A stretch of 17,741 bases of DNA, taken from contig JAEWMZ010000183.1 in the NCBI GenBank assembly GCA_023392995.1, positions 1 through 17,741 on the forward strand, in the 5' to 3' direction. A program made the translations under genes and the position numbers. The notes beneath the pieces were generated by a model. The model searched no databases. It was not told the DNA's origin and worked only from the letters and a program-made list of their open reading frames with translations. The DNA is from Bacillota bacterium. Its GTDB lineage: Bacteria; Bacillota; Clostridia; Lachnospirales; Lachnospiraceae. Positions 6,666 to 13,320 of this stretch are shown one piece after another. Position 1 is the first letter of the stretch; each line of letters begins with the position of its first letter.

Positions 6666-7859
6666 ATGAACGACAAAAAATTCGAAGCAGCAATCAGCCA
6701 ATATAAAACGCCTTTTTACCTTTTTGATACGGACATATTGACAGAGCAAATCAAAAAGATAAGAGCTGCAATAGGGGCAGAGGTAGAGCTATGTTACGCT
6801 ATGAAAGCAAATCCCTTTCTCATAAAGGAACTGGAGGGAATCGTCGACAGCTTTGAAGTTTGCTCTCCCGGTGAATTTCATATTTGTGAGCGGGCGGCTA
6901 TTCAGATGGATAAAATCGTGATGTCCGGTGTATATAAGAATGCGAAAGACATCCACTATGCGTTGAAAGAGTACGGAAATCAGATAATTTACACGGTTGA
7001 ATCCATATCACACTGGCGTATATTAGAAGATTATGCGAACAGCCACCAACTTACCATAAAGGTATTGTTACGCTTAACCTCAGGGAACCAATTTGGCATG
7101 GATGAAGCCATTCTTCGTCAGATTATTAAAGAAACCATGGAGAAGTCCACAGATGCTACCTATATTGACCTCGAAGGAATTCAGTTTTTCTCCGGAACTC
7201 AAAAGAAAGTACCGGAGAAGGTAAAAAAGGAACTGGTTATGCTAGATAAGTTCTGTCAGGCACTCAAAGAGGACTATGGTTTTACCGTTAAAAAGTTAGA
7301 ATATGGACCCGGCCTTCCCATCTGCTATTTTGAAGAAGAGGAGGATGCAGCAGATGCTATGCTCTCTGCCCTCTCGGATGCTTTAAGGGCTCTGACCTTT
7401 CGCGGTAAGATTTCTCTTGAAATGGGTCGATTTATTGCCGCTCCCTGTGGTTCCTATGTTACCAGTGTTGTGGATACCAAGACGAATAAGGGTCAAAATT
7501 ACTGCATTGTAGACGGCGGCATGCACCATGTAAATTATTATGGTCAAATGTTAGCAATGAAGAAACCTCCCATCCTTCACTGGAGTCAGGGTGAAGGTGA
7601 AGAGCAGGAATGGACGGTCTGCGGCTCCCTGTGTACGGTAAATGATGTATTGGTAAAGCAATATCCCCTTCATGGTCTTGCAGCAGGTGACAAACTGATC
7701 TTTGAAAAGGTCGGAGCCTATTCGGTTACGGAGGGAATATCTCTCTTTTTAAGTCGTGAACTTCCGCAGGTACTTTTGTATTCTGAAAAAGATAACCTGA
7801 AACAGGCAAGAGGAAATTATCCTACAGACCTCTTAAATTACTTTGTTAAAAATAATTAG
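6666..7859 (+). CDS. Fold-type-III PLP-dependent amino-acid decarboxylase, dlt-linked
   Basis: The 397-aa protein belongs to the ornithine/diaminopimelate/arginine decarboxylase superfamily: an alanine-racemase-like barrel (about 15-265) plus a C-terminal beta domain. K47 (CYAMKANP) should form the PLP Schiff base. Also kept are SPGEFH (67-72), QFGMD (142-146), E252/G254/R255 (EMGR), C323 and D327 (GSLCTVNDVL) and Y352 (GAYS). Two familiar residues are changed. The PLP-stacking His of HxGSQ is Phe175 (QFFSGTQ). The Glu/Asp after the catalytic Cys, which holds the distal amine in DAP and ornithine decarboxylases, is Thr324. It is therefore unlikely to be lysA. Its place between ligase and carrier recalls BtrK (decarboxylates glutamyl-ACP) and the exosortase-A-linked ligase/decarboxylase/ACP trio. 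It may act on a carrier-bound amino acid. The start has GAAAGAGG just upstream. Confidence 0.88.
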   Translation: MNDKKFEAAISQYKTPFYLFDTDILTEQIKKIRAAIGAEVELCYAMKANPFLIKELEGIVDSFEVCSPGEFHICERAAIQMDKIVMSGVYKNAKDIHYALKEYGNQIIYTVESISHWRILEDYANSHQLTIKVLLRLTSGNQFGMDEAILRQIIKETMEKSTDATYIDLEGIQFFSGTQKKVPEKVKKELVMLDKFCQALKEDYGFTVKKLEYGPGLPICYFEEEEDAADAMLSALSDALRALTFRGKISLEMGRFIAAPCGSYVTSVVDTKTNKGQNYCIVDGGMHHVNYYGQMLAMKKPPILHWSQGEGEEQEWTVCGSLCTVNDVLVKQYPLHGLAAGDKLIFEKVGAYSVTEGISLFLSRELPQVLLYSEKDNLKQARGNYPTDLLNYFVKNN

Positions 7860-7881
7860 TTAATCAAAGGAGATTAATCGT

Positions 7882-8109
7882 ATGGAAAAGTTAATTGCAA
7901 TTTTAAAGGATATCAATCCGAATCTTAATTATGAAACAGAAACCAGACTGATCGACGGAGGACTTTTAGATTCCTTCTCCATTCTGTCTCTTATACCGGA
8001 ATTAGAAGATGCCTTTGGCATTGAAATTACACCTGTTGATTTGGTGCCGGTTAATTTTAACTCTGCACAAGCTCTATGGAGCATGATTACCAGATTACAA
8101 GAGGAATAA
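7882..8109 (+). CDS. DltC-like aminoacyl/acyl carrier protein
   Basis: The 75-aa helical carrier protein has the phosphopantetheine site at Ser31 in GGLLDSFSIL, the wording typical of DltC and similar stand-alone carriers. Length matches DltC (about 78 aa). It should be loaded by the adenylation protein two genes upstream, possibly act as the platform for the decarboxylase, and hand its cargo to the MBOAT protein at the membrane. AAAGGAG lies at good distance before ATG 7882. It is 22 bp after the decarboxylase and 4 bp before the MBOAT gene, so the three are tightly coupled. No phosphopantetheinyl transferase gene is visible in the window; a general one elsewhere would be needed. Confidence 0.93.
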   Translation: MEKLIAILKDINPNLNYETETRLIDGGLLDSFSILSLIPELEDAFGIEITPVDLVPVNFNSAQALWSMITRLQEE

Positions 8110-8113
8110 TCCG

Positions 8114-9703
8114 ATGACATATACTTCCATTCTTTATTTGATCCTGTTTTTACCCATCGTTTTACTTATTTATCAGCTTTTCTCGGAAAAACACCGTCCA
8201 AAGGTACTTTTACTTGCCAGCTATATTTTCTTCTGCTCCATCAGCGGAAAGCTCCTTATGTATTTGCTGCTGTCTACCCTTTCGATGCATTACATAGGAA
8301 TATGGCTTTCTTCTACCAGAAAAGAGTTACTGGTAAAAGAACAAACTGCCGAAGACCGAAAAGCTCTGAAAGCAGTCTATGCGAAGAAAAGCCGCGGAAT
8401 TCTATTTTTTGGTATTGCAATACAGCTTGGTATGCTGCTGGTATTAAAGTATTCCGGATTTTTTGCAGGCAATCTTAATGGGTTGTTAGAGCTGGTTTCC
8501 TTACCGGCTTTTTTGCCTGCCCTTCAGTTTGCTCTGCCCATTGGTATCTCATTTTATACCTTACAGGCGATCTCTTACCTGGTGGATATTTACTACCAGA
8601 AAATTGAAGCCGACGATAATTTAGGAAGACTGGCATTGTATTTGGCATTTTTTCCGGGATTGATGGAAGGCCCCATCTGCCGGTATTCCCAAACAGCAGA
8701 GAACCTGTATGCAGGAAGACCTTTGGAGTATAAGAATATTACCTTCGGTACCCAGCGAATCCTCTGGGGACTTTTTAAAAAGCTGCTTATTGCAGACAGG
8801 TTAAATTTGCTCGTAGTAACAGTGTTTGACAAACCAGGTCCAGACCACTATAGCGGGATTACGGTGATAGTGGCTGCTATACTTTACACCTTCCAACTAT
8901 ATGCTGATTTCTCTGGCTGCATTGATATTACAATCGGAACGGGGGAGATGTTTGGCATCACTCTCCCGGAGAACTTCAGACAGCCCTTCTTTTCCAAGAC
9001 GGCCTCTGAATTCTGGAGACGCTGGCACATTACACTTGGTTCCTGGTTAAAGGATTATATCTTCTATCCTATTTCCTTAACCAAATTCGTTAAGAAGCTT
9101 GGTAAAAGTTCAAAGGCGAAATTCGGCAGGCACTTAGGTCAAATTATCCCCTCCTCTATCGCATTGCTTGGGGTATGGGTCTGCAACGGTTTATGGCATG
9201 GTACCGGCTGGAAATACCTTTTCTTTGGCATGTACTATTTTACACTGATTTTAATAGGTAATCTATGTGAGCCGATGATTCAAAAGCTTACGGACGCTTT
9301 AAAGATTGACCGGATGGCATGGTACTACAAAACACTGCAGACCATAAAGATATTGCCCATTATCTTCACAGGAGAATTGTTCTTCCGAGCCAATGGGTTA
9401 GGCGTCGGACTTAAAATGTTCGCGTCTATTTTCACCGGATTTCACTGGTCTACACTCACAGACGGTTCTTTATTAAAACTTGGCTTGTCAATTAAGGATC
9501 TCGCAGTGGTATTATTCGGCCTTACCACTATACTAATCGTTGGTATATTACATGAAAAAGGGGTAGCCATCCGCGAAAGGATTGCCGGCTGGAATATCGC
9601 TGTCCGCTGGGGATTTTTATATGCAGCTATTGTTATTATCATTATTTTTGGTGCTTACGGCGCCGGATATATCCCAGCTAAATTAATTTATGCCGGCTTT
9701 TAA
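8114..9703 (+). CDS. MBOAT-family membrane O-acyltransferase (DltB/AlgI-like)
   Basis: The 529-aa polytopic membrane protein has about ten or more hydrophobic segments. Signature motifs are FWRRWHITLGSWLKDYIF (300-317, H305) and GLWHGTG (359-365), whose H362 is the conserved catalytic histidine of the family. DltB uses the same architecture to take D-Ala from DltC and pass it across the membrane to teichoic acid. This protein is as long as AlgI-type alginate acetyltransferases and well over the roughly 400 aa of Bacillus DltB, because of an extra C-terminal membrane region (about 400-529). The start ATG 8114 is 4 bp after the carrier-protein stop, and its ribosome site (AGAGGAA) lies in that gene's last codons. 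The partner carrier is therefore almost certainly the upstream gene product. The acceptor polymer is unknown. Confidence 0.93.
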   Translation: MTYTSILYLILFLPIVLLIYQLFSEKHRPKVLLLASYIFFCSISGKLLMYLLLSTLSMHYIGIWLSSTRKELLVKEQTAEDRKALKAVYAKKSRGILFFGIAIQLGMLLVLKYSGFFAGNLNGLLELVSLPAFLPALQFALPIGISFYTLQAISYLVDIYYQKIEADDNLGRLALYLAFFPGLMEGPICRYSQTAENLYAGRPLEYKNITFGTQRILWGLFKKLLIADRLNLLVVTVFDKPGPDHYSGITVIVAAILYTFQLYADFSGCIDITIGTGEMFGITLPENFRQPFFSKTASEFWRRWHITLGSWLKDYIFYPISLTKFVKKLGKSSKAKFGRHLGQIIPSSIALLGVWVCNGLWHGTGWKYLFFGMYYFTLILIGNLCEPMIQKLTDALKIDRMAWYYKTLQTIKILPIIFTGELFFRANGLGVGLKMFASIFTGFHWSTLTDGSLLKLGLSIKDLAVVLFGLTTILIVGILHEKGVAIRERIAGWNIAVRWGFLYAAIVIIIIFGAYGAGYIPAKLIYAGF

Positions 9704-9783
9704 ATATTTTTTTGTAGAAATTTGTGCCGGCGCCCGGATTGAAGCGCAGTGGCGCAGATTTGATATTCACGAAAGGGGTTATT

Positions 9784-10746
9784 ATGAAGTCAAAAATGAT
9801 ACTAAAACCGATCATATTTACTGCCGGTCTGTTTCTGATATTATACGTATTATCAAACCTGTTTCTACCCTATAACAGTATATATGCAGGGCCGTACAAA
9901 AAGATAAACGGCGTCTTAAAGGCACCGAAAGGTTCCATTGATTATGTGACCCTCGGTGACAGTGAATGCAGTACCAGTATTTCTCCTATGGAATTATGGA
10001 AAAAATATGGCTATGCCGGATTCAATTGCGGTATTCAAGGGCAGCGCCTTCAGGATACCTACTATTTATTACAGCAGATACTAACCAAGCAGTCTCCAAA
10101 GGTTGTGTTACTTGAAACCAATGCCTTTTATCGTGATTTTAATTACAGCAATGCTCTTTCCGGGGCAGTGGATGAAGTTACACAGAACCTTTTTCCTGTC
10201 TATAAATATCACGACAATTGGAAGAATTTCTTTAATACCTTATATGAGATAGAGAAAAAGCCGGGTACTAAGCATCCCAAAGTGTATAAGGGCTTTCACT
10301 ATAATACAACTGTCAAGCCTTATGTCGACGGTCCTTATGTATACAAGACGAATAAAGAACAGGAAATTAGTGATCAGCCTTTACTCTACTTGAATAAGAT
10401 TACTAAGTTGTGCAAGGAAAATAATATTCAATTAATACTATACAGTACGCCCTCTCCATTGTGCTGGACTTATGAGAAGCATAATTCAGCCGCCGCATTT
10501 GCAGAGGCGAACGAGATACCCTATGTTGACATGAACCTGCATACGAAAAAAATAGGAATAAATTGGTCCAAAGATACCCGCGACAAAGGAAATCATTTGA
10601 ATTTTTATGGTGCAAAAAAAGTGACCGACTTTATGGGTGTCTATTTATCCGAGCACAGTAACCTGCCCGACCACCGCAATCAGGCAGAGTATGATTCCTG
10701 GAATAGAGATTTGGAAAAGTATTTAGCTCTGAATAAAAAATTATAA
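9784..10746 (+). CDS. DltD-like membrane-anchored SGNH-type protein
   Basis: With the start at ATG 9784 (AAAGGGG 5-6 bp upstream) the product is 320 aa. An upstream in-frame GTG at 9724 has no ribosome site. One N-terminal membrane anchor (about 8-28) places the rest outside the cell. The SGNH-type blocks are LGDSE with candidate nucleophile Ser60, NCGIQGQ around residue 81, and DKGNHLNFYGA with His271 and Asp267 or Asp264. DltD and AlgX/AlgJ-like proteins with this fold assist or carry out the final transfer to the extracellular acceptor. It ends the operon, as DltD does in dlt operons. The exact subfamily (DltD proper or a generic SGNH acetyltransferase-like protein) cannot be settled by eye. 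Its leader is oddly similar to that of the dltA-like gene. Confidence 0.85.
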   Translation: MKSKMILKPIIFTAGLFLILYVLSNLFLPYNSIYAGPYKKINGVLKAPKGSIDYVTLGDSECSTSISPMELWKKYGYAGFNCGIQGQRLQDTYYLLQQILTKQSPKVVLLETNAFYRDFNYSNALSGAVDEVTQNLFPVYKYHDNWKNFFNTLYEIEKKPGTKHPKVYKGFHYNTTVKPYVDGPYVYKTNKEQEISDQPLLYLNKITKLCKENNIQLILYSTPSPLCWTYEKHNSAAAFAEANEIPYVDMNLHTKKIGINWSKDTRDKGNHLNFYGAKKVTDFMGVYLSEHSNLPDHRNQAEYDSWNRDLEKYLALNKKL

Positions 10747-10784
10747 TGAGCGGAGTGTCAAAAGACCCGTTTTTCTAGGCGGGA

Positions 10785-10884
10785 CAGTAATTAATAGAAA
10801 ACAGAAGGACTCATGCGCTGATATTCGAGCACAGTTGCTGGTTCTAAGGCGCATTCGTCCTTTCTATTTTCTGTAAATTGCCTG
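10785..10884. repeat. 100-bp near-perfect palindromic element
   Basis: The left arm 10785-10818 and right arm 10849-10884 form an almost continuous stem: CAGTAATT against CAGGCAATT at the ends, GAAAACAGAAGGAC in the middle and ATGCGC/GCGCAT inside. The apex contains a smaller AGCA/TGCT hairpin. It starts 39 bp after the dltD-like stop and could serve as a terminator, but it lacks a clean T tract. Its ends resemble those of the element at 15073-15224. A mobile palindromic repeat (MITE-like) or a structured RNA is possible. Confidence 0.65.
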
Positions 10885-10901
10885 AGAAAATATTAAAAAC
10901 A

Positions 10902-10973
10902 AAAGAGGCATCTTTTAAGTGAACCCCAAATGTTCTAAAATAACAAGGGAGTTTTCTTCTAAGATGCCTCTTT
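10902..10973 (-). terminator. Long-loop inverted repeat, terminator-like on the minus strand
   Basis: A perfect 13-bp inverted repeat (AAAGAGGCATCTT at 10902-10914, AAGATGCCTCTTT at 10961-10973) encloses 46 nt. Read on the minus strand it is followed by TTTTGTTTTTAAT, a good termination tract; on the plus strand by TTTCTAGC. The loop contains TGAACCCCAAATGTTC, which reminds me of IS3-family ends. No transposase is present, so a leftover IS end is only a possibility. Confidence 0.5.
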
Positions 10974-10984
10974 CTAGCTTTATA

Positions 10985-11270
10985 CTATTAACTCAACTTC
11001 CCCAGTTTAAGAACTCAAATTAAGCCGGAATAAATAAAGCTGGGATATCATCCATTCGCTATGGGTTTCTTGTCATTCTTAGTTACAAACAAAGAGCCTA
11101 AGATATTTGCTGTACTTTCTTGTTGCAAGATTTCCGAAGTTCCTGCAACGTGTAAGATAATGGGAGTAAAAGTTATCTTGGTTTTTATATTTATATTTTT
11201 AGAATTGAATGACAATTATTATAGTATTAATAGTATATAAGTATTTTTGTTGATTTCTGTAAAAATAACT
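10985..11270. other. Non-coding region after the dlt-like operon
   Basis: I find no gene. Two hairpins are visible: GTTGCA/TGCAAC at 11122-11149, and AAGATAA/TTATCTT at 11154-11179. The second is followed by GGTTTTTAT and looks like a weak plus-strand terminator. The rest is AT-rich and structureless to my eye. Confidence 0.5.
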
Positions 11271-11299
11271 TTGTAAATAGTAATTACATGCCTTATAAT
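11271..11299 (+). promoter_or_regulatory. Sigma-A promoter upstream of the first HIT gene
   Basis: TTGTAA (11271-11276), a 17-bp spacer and a perfect TATAAT (11294-11299) make a strong-looking promoter. Transcription would run through the decayed lipoprotein fragment before reaching the HIT gene at 11577, giving a leader of about 270 nt. Confidence 0.6.
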
Positions 11300-11325
11300 G
11301 AAAGATAAATTAAGCAAAGAATTAA

Positions 11326-11487
11326 TTGGATAAATATAACTATGGAGACTTTGATTAGTTAATGGAGTTTAGATCTATACCGACTCATTTTCTTGCTCTA
11401 GAAGGTTGAAGAAAGTATTAGCAAACATATAACAGTATAACCAAATTTTAAGCATTTTGCAGTTAGAGTACCATCCATTCGTTTTAA
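11326..11487 (+). pseudogene. Decayed 3' fragment of the lipoprotein gene (right copy of the direct repeat)
   Basis: This is the partner of 2391-2553. Translated in the matching frame it reads DKYNYGDFD, stop, LMEFRSIPTHFLALEG, stop, against DKYNYGDFNQLMEFSSIPTLFIAPAG in the intact gene. The stop comes from CAG changed to TAG. The 5' 85% of the gene is absent and there is no start, so it is dead. Similarity continues about 80 bp past the stop codon. It lies 580 bp after the dlt-like operon, in the same orientation as the intact gene. Confidence 0.85.
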
Positions 11488-11576
11488 CAGAGAGCTCTAG
11501 CTTGCCAATTAGGGTATGGAAGCTCTGGCTGTTTGCAATCAATAATTGAAAGTTGTTAAAGCAGGGGGGATATACG

Positions 11577-12083
11577 ATGTATGTTAAAAGATTAGATAAA
11601 GAAGATGAACTTTTACTTATGCATAGAAGAAATGTGATAAGAGATTACCAGGAGAAAGGTATTTGTTTTTCGTGTCAAAACTTTATCTCGGGGGATATCT
11701 TTCCGGATGATGGTTTGGTTATCTATGAAGACGAATTGGTGAGATGTCAGTTTGAAAAGTACCCAAGGGCAACAGGACAGACAATCATAGTATCGAAACA
11801 CCACTATGAAGATATTTCTGAAATGCCTATTGATCTGGGAACACATATACTAAAAATATCAGATGCAATAATAAAATTGCATAAAGAAATTTTAGGTGCA
11901 GAGAAGGTATATATGTGTACCATATGTGATGGAAAGAGAAATCATTTACACTTTCAGCTCTTACCGAGATTAAAAGGTGAAACCATCGGATATCAGAACT
12001 TTGTTAAAGAAGAAGGGGTTCTGGTTGATTATCAAGAGTCCTCTGGCTTGTATAGAGAAGCGTTAAAGAATATAAAATTGTAA
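11577..12083 (+). CDS. HIT-superfamily protein with HxHxQ motif
   Basis: The 168-aa cytoplasmic protein has the HIT-type signature HLHFQLLPR (123-131), with Gln in place of the third His. This HxHxQ form is typical of GalT-like nucleotidyl transferases and Ap4A phosphorylases rather than HxHxH hydrolases. Two CxxC pairs (C30/C33 and C114/C117) could form a zinc site. The substrate is probably a nucleotide or nucleotidyl sugar, but this is not certain. An upstream in-frame TTG (11553) has no ribosome site, whereas ATG 11577 follows AGGGGGG by about 6 bp. It opens the small plus-strand gene series and has a candidate promoter at 11271-11299. Confidence 0.85.
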   Translation: MYVKRLDKEDELLLMHRRNVIRDYQEKGICFSCQNFISGDIFPDDGLVIYEDELVRCQFEKYPRATGQTIIVSKHHYEDISEMPIDLGTHILKISDAIIKLHKEILGAEKVYMCTICDGKRNHLHFQLLPRLKGETIGYQNFVKEEGVLVDYQESSGLYREALKNIKL

Positions 12084-12154
12084 AGAATATAAAACTGTAA
12101 AGATTTCGGAATATAGGATACTAGTAAATTCATAAATAAGCTAAGAGGTGACGT

Positions 12155-12862
12155 ATGAAAGATGAGATAAAACAGCTACTATTAGAAAATGGCGCATCAA
12201 TGGTTGGCTTTGCAGAGATTGAGAAATTATATAGTAAGGTGGATTTGAACGAACCCAACAACATACCTCATTATCCCTTTGGTATATCCATTATCCTCGC
12301 GCATCCAAAGGATGTGATAAAGAATATTCATAGCGCTCCGACCATGGATTATTATAACGCATACCATAGGTTAAACAATAAGCTGGATGAATTGGCGATT
12401 CTATGTTCTGAATACATAAAGCAGCAAGGTTACAACGCATATCCGCAAACAGTTGCAGCCTCAAAGGAATTCGGAATATTTCGAACTGTAATGCCACATA
12501 AAACAGTCGCAGTTCATGCAGGACTTGGGTGGATTGGAAAGAGCGCATTATTTATTACAGAAAGCTATGGCTCTGCCGTTCGTTTGACATCGGTGCTGAC
12601 AGATGCTCCATTGGAATGTAATAAGCAAATAATGACATCAAAATGTGGAAGCTGCATGATCTGTACTTCTGCCTGTCCAGGGAAGGCTATTTCCGGACGG
12701 ACTTGGAGTCCGGAGCTTGATAGGGACGAAATTTTTGATGCCATTGCGTGTCGGAAGAAAGCGAGAGAAATTGCCTCTAACACCCTTGATCGGCAGATTA
12801 CATTGTGCGGTAAATGTATCGAAGTATGCCCGTATACCAGAAAATATACACTCGGAACATAA
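12155..12862 (+). CDS. QueG-like double 4Fe-4S cluster protein (short epoxyqueuosine reductase homologue)
   Basis: The 235-aa protein has the QueG-type signature HAGLGWIGKSALFI (121-134) followed by SVLTDAPLE, then two ferredoxin-like cluster motifs: C164/C167/C170/C174-Pro and C218/C221/C225-Pro, with C199 between. QueG reduces epoxyqueuosine in tRNA using a corrinoid and two 4Fe-4S clusters. Family members with C-terminal HEAT repeats are about 380 aa; this protein stops just after the second cluster. It belongs to the shorter group, whose substrate is often unknown. AGAGGTGA precedes ATG 12155. Identity as an Fe-S oxidoreductase of this superfamily is firm; the queuosine role is uncertain. 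Confidence 0.85.
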   Translation: MKDEIKQLLLENGASMVGFAEIEKLYSKVDLNEPNNIPHYPFGISIILAHPKDVIKNIHSAPTMDYYNAYHRLNNKLDELAILCSEYIKQQGYNAYPQTVAASKEFGIFRTVMPHKTVAVHAGLGWIGKSALFITESYGSAVRLTSVLTDAPLECNKQIMTSKCGSCMICTSACPGKAISGRTWSPELDRDEIFDAIACRKKAREIASNTLDRQITLCGKCIEVCPYTRKYTLGT

Positions 12863-12889
12863 TATCAGATACATTTGATAGGAGAGCTT

Positions 12890-13237
12890 ATGATGCAAAA
12901 GACTTTTTCTGAAATTAAACTATTTCAAGTAAAGCCTGAGAAATTGGAGCAATTTGAGAGCTTTGCAGAAACAATAGCAAAGGAGCAAATGAAACAACAG
13001 GGATGTATAGACATCAAATATATGAAACGTTTCTACACGATAGATGGGGTTGAGCTAGGTGCAGCACCAAGAGAATTAACAAAGATAGTAAAATGCGTAA
13101 AATACTATTCTTTTTGGGAATTTGATAACAAAGAGAATTATGGAAAAGCAACCAAGTGGTTTTTTGAGACATACCTGAAAGAGGTTCAAAAGCTGCTGAT
13201 AGCTCCATTTGACATAAACTGCGGGAACTCATTATAA
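12890..13237 (+). CDS. Small conserved protein, possibly a dimeric alpha/beta-barrel (ABM-like) protein
   Basis: The product is about 115 aa. A longer frame opens at 12875, but TAGGAGAG at 12879-12886 sets the start at ATG 12890 or 12893. The pattern of a beta strand (EIKLFQVKPEKLEQFESFAE), a helix, then strands around YYSFWEFDNKENYGKATKWF resembles the one-domain ferredoxin-like fold of antibiotic-biosynthesis-monooxygenase-type proteins. No catalytic motif is visible and I assign no function. It lies 27 bp after the QueG-like gene in the same direction and may be co-transcribed with it. Confidence 0.65.
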   Translation: MMQKTFSEIKLFQVKPEKLEQFESFAETIAKEQMKQQGCIDIKYMKRFYTIDGVELGAAPRELTKIVKCVKYYSFWEFDNKENYGKATKWFFETYLKEVQKLLIAPFDINCGNSL

Positions 13238-13320
13238 ACATAATACTCAATATCAATGCAAGATAGAGAACCCCATAAATATACTTCGATTAAGAAAACA
13301 AAAAGCAAAGGAGTGACAAC

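Noticed and set aside
6666..7859. Calling the decarboxylase lysA
   Set aside because: The HxGSQ His and the CES-type acidic residue are replaced, and the context is a carrier-protein operon, not lysine synthesis.
9724..9783. Upstream GTG start extending the dltD-like protein by 20 residues
   Set aside because: No ribosome site before GTG, and the extra residues would precede the membrane anchor without sense; ATG 9784 has AAAGGGG.
5082..10746. Calling the operon a plain dltABCD operon
   Set aside because: The decarboxylase insertion, altered ligase pocket, gene order and long MBOAT do not fit; gene symbols are withheld for that reason.
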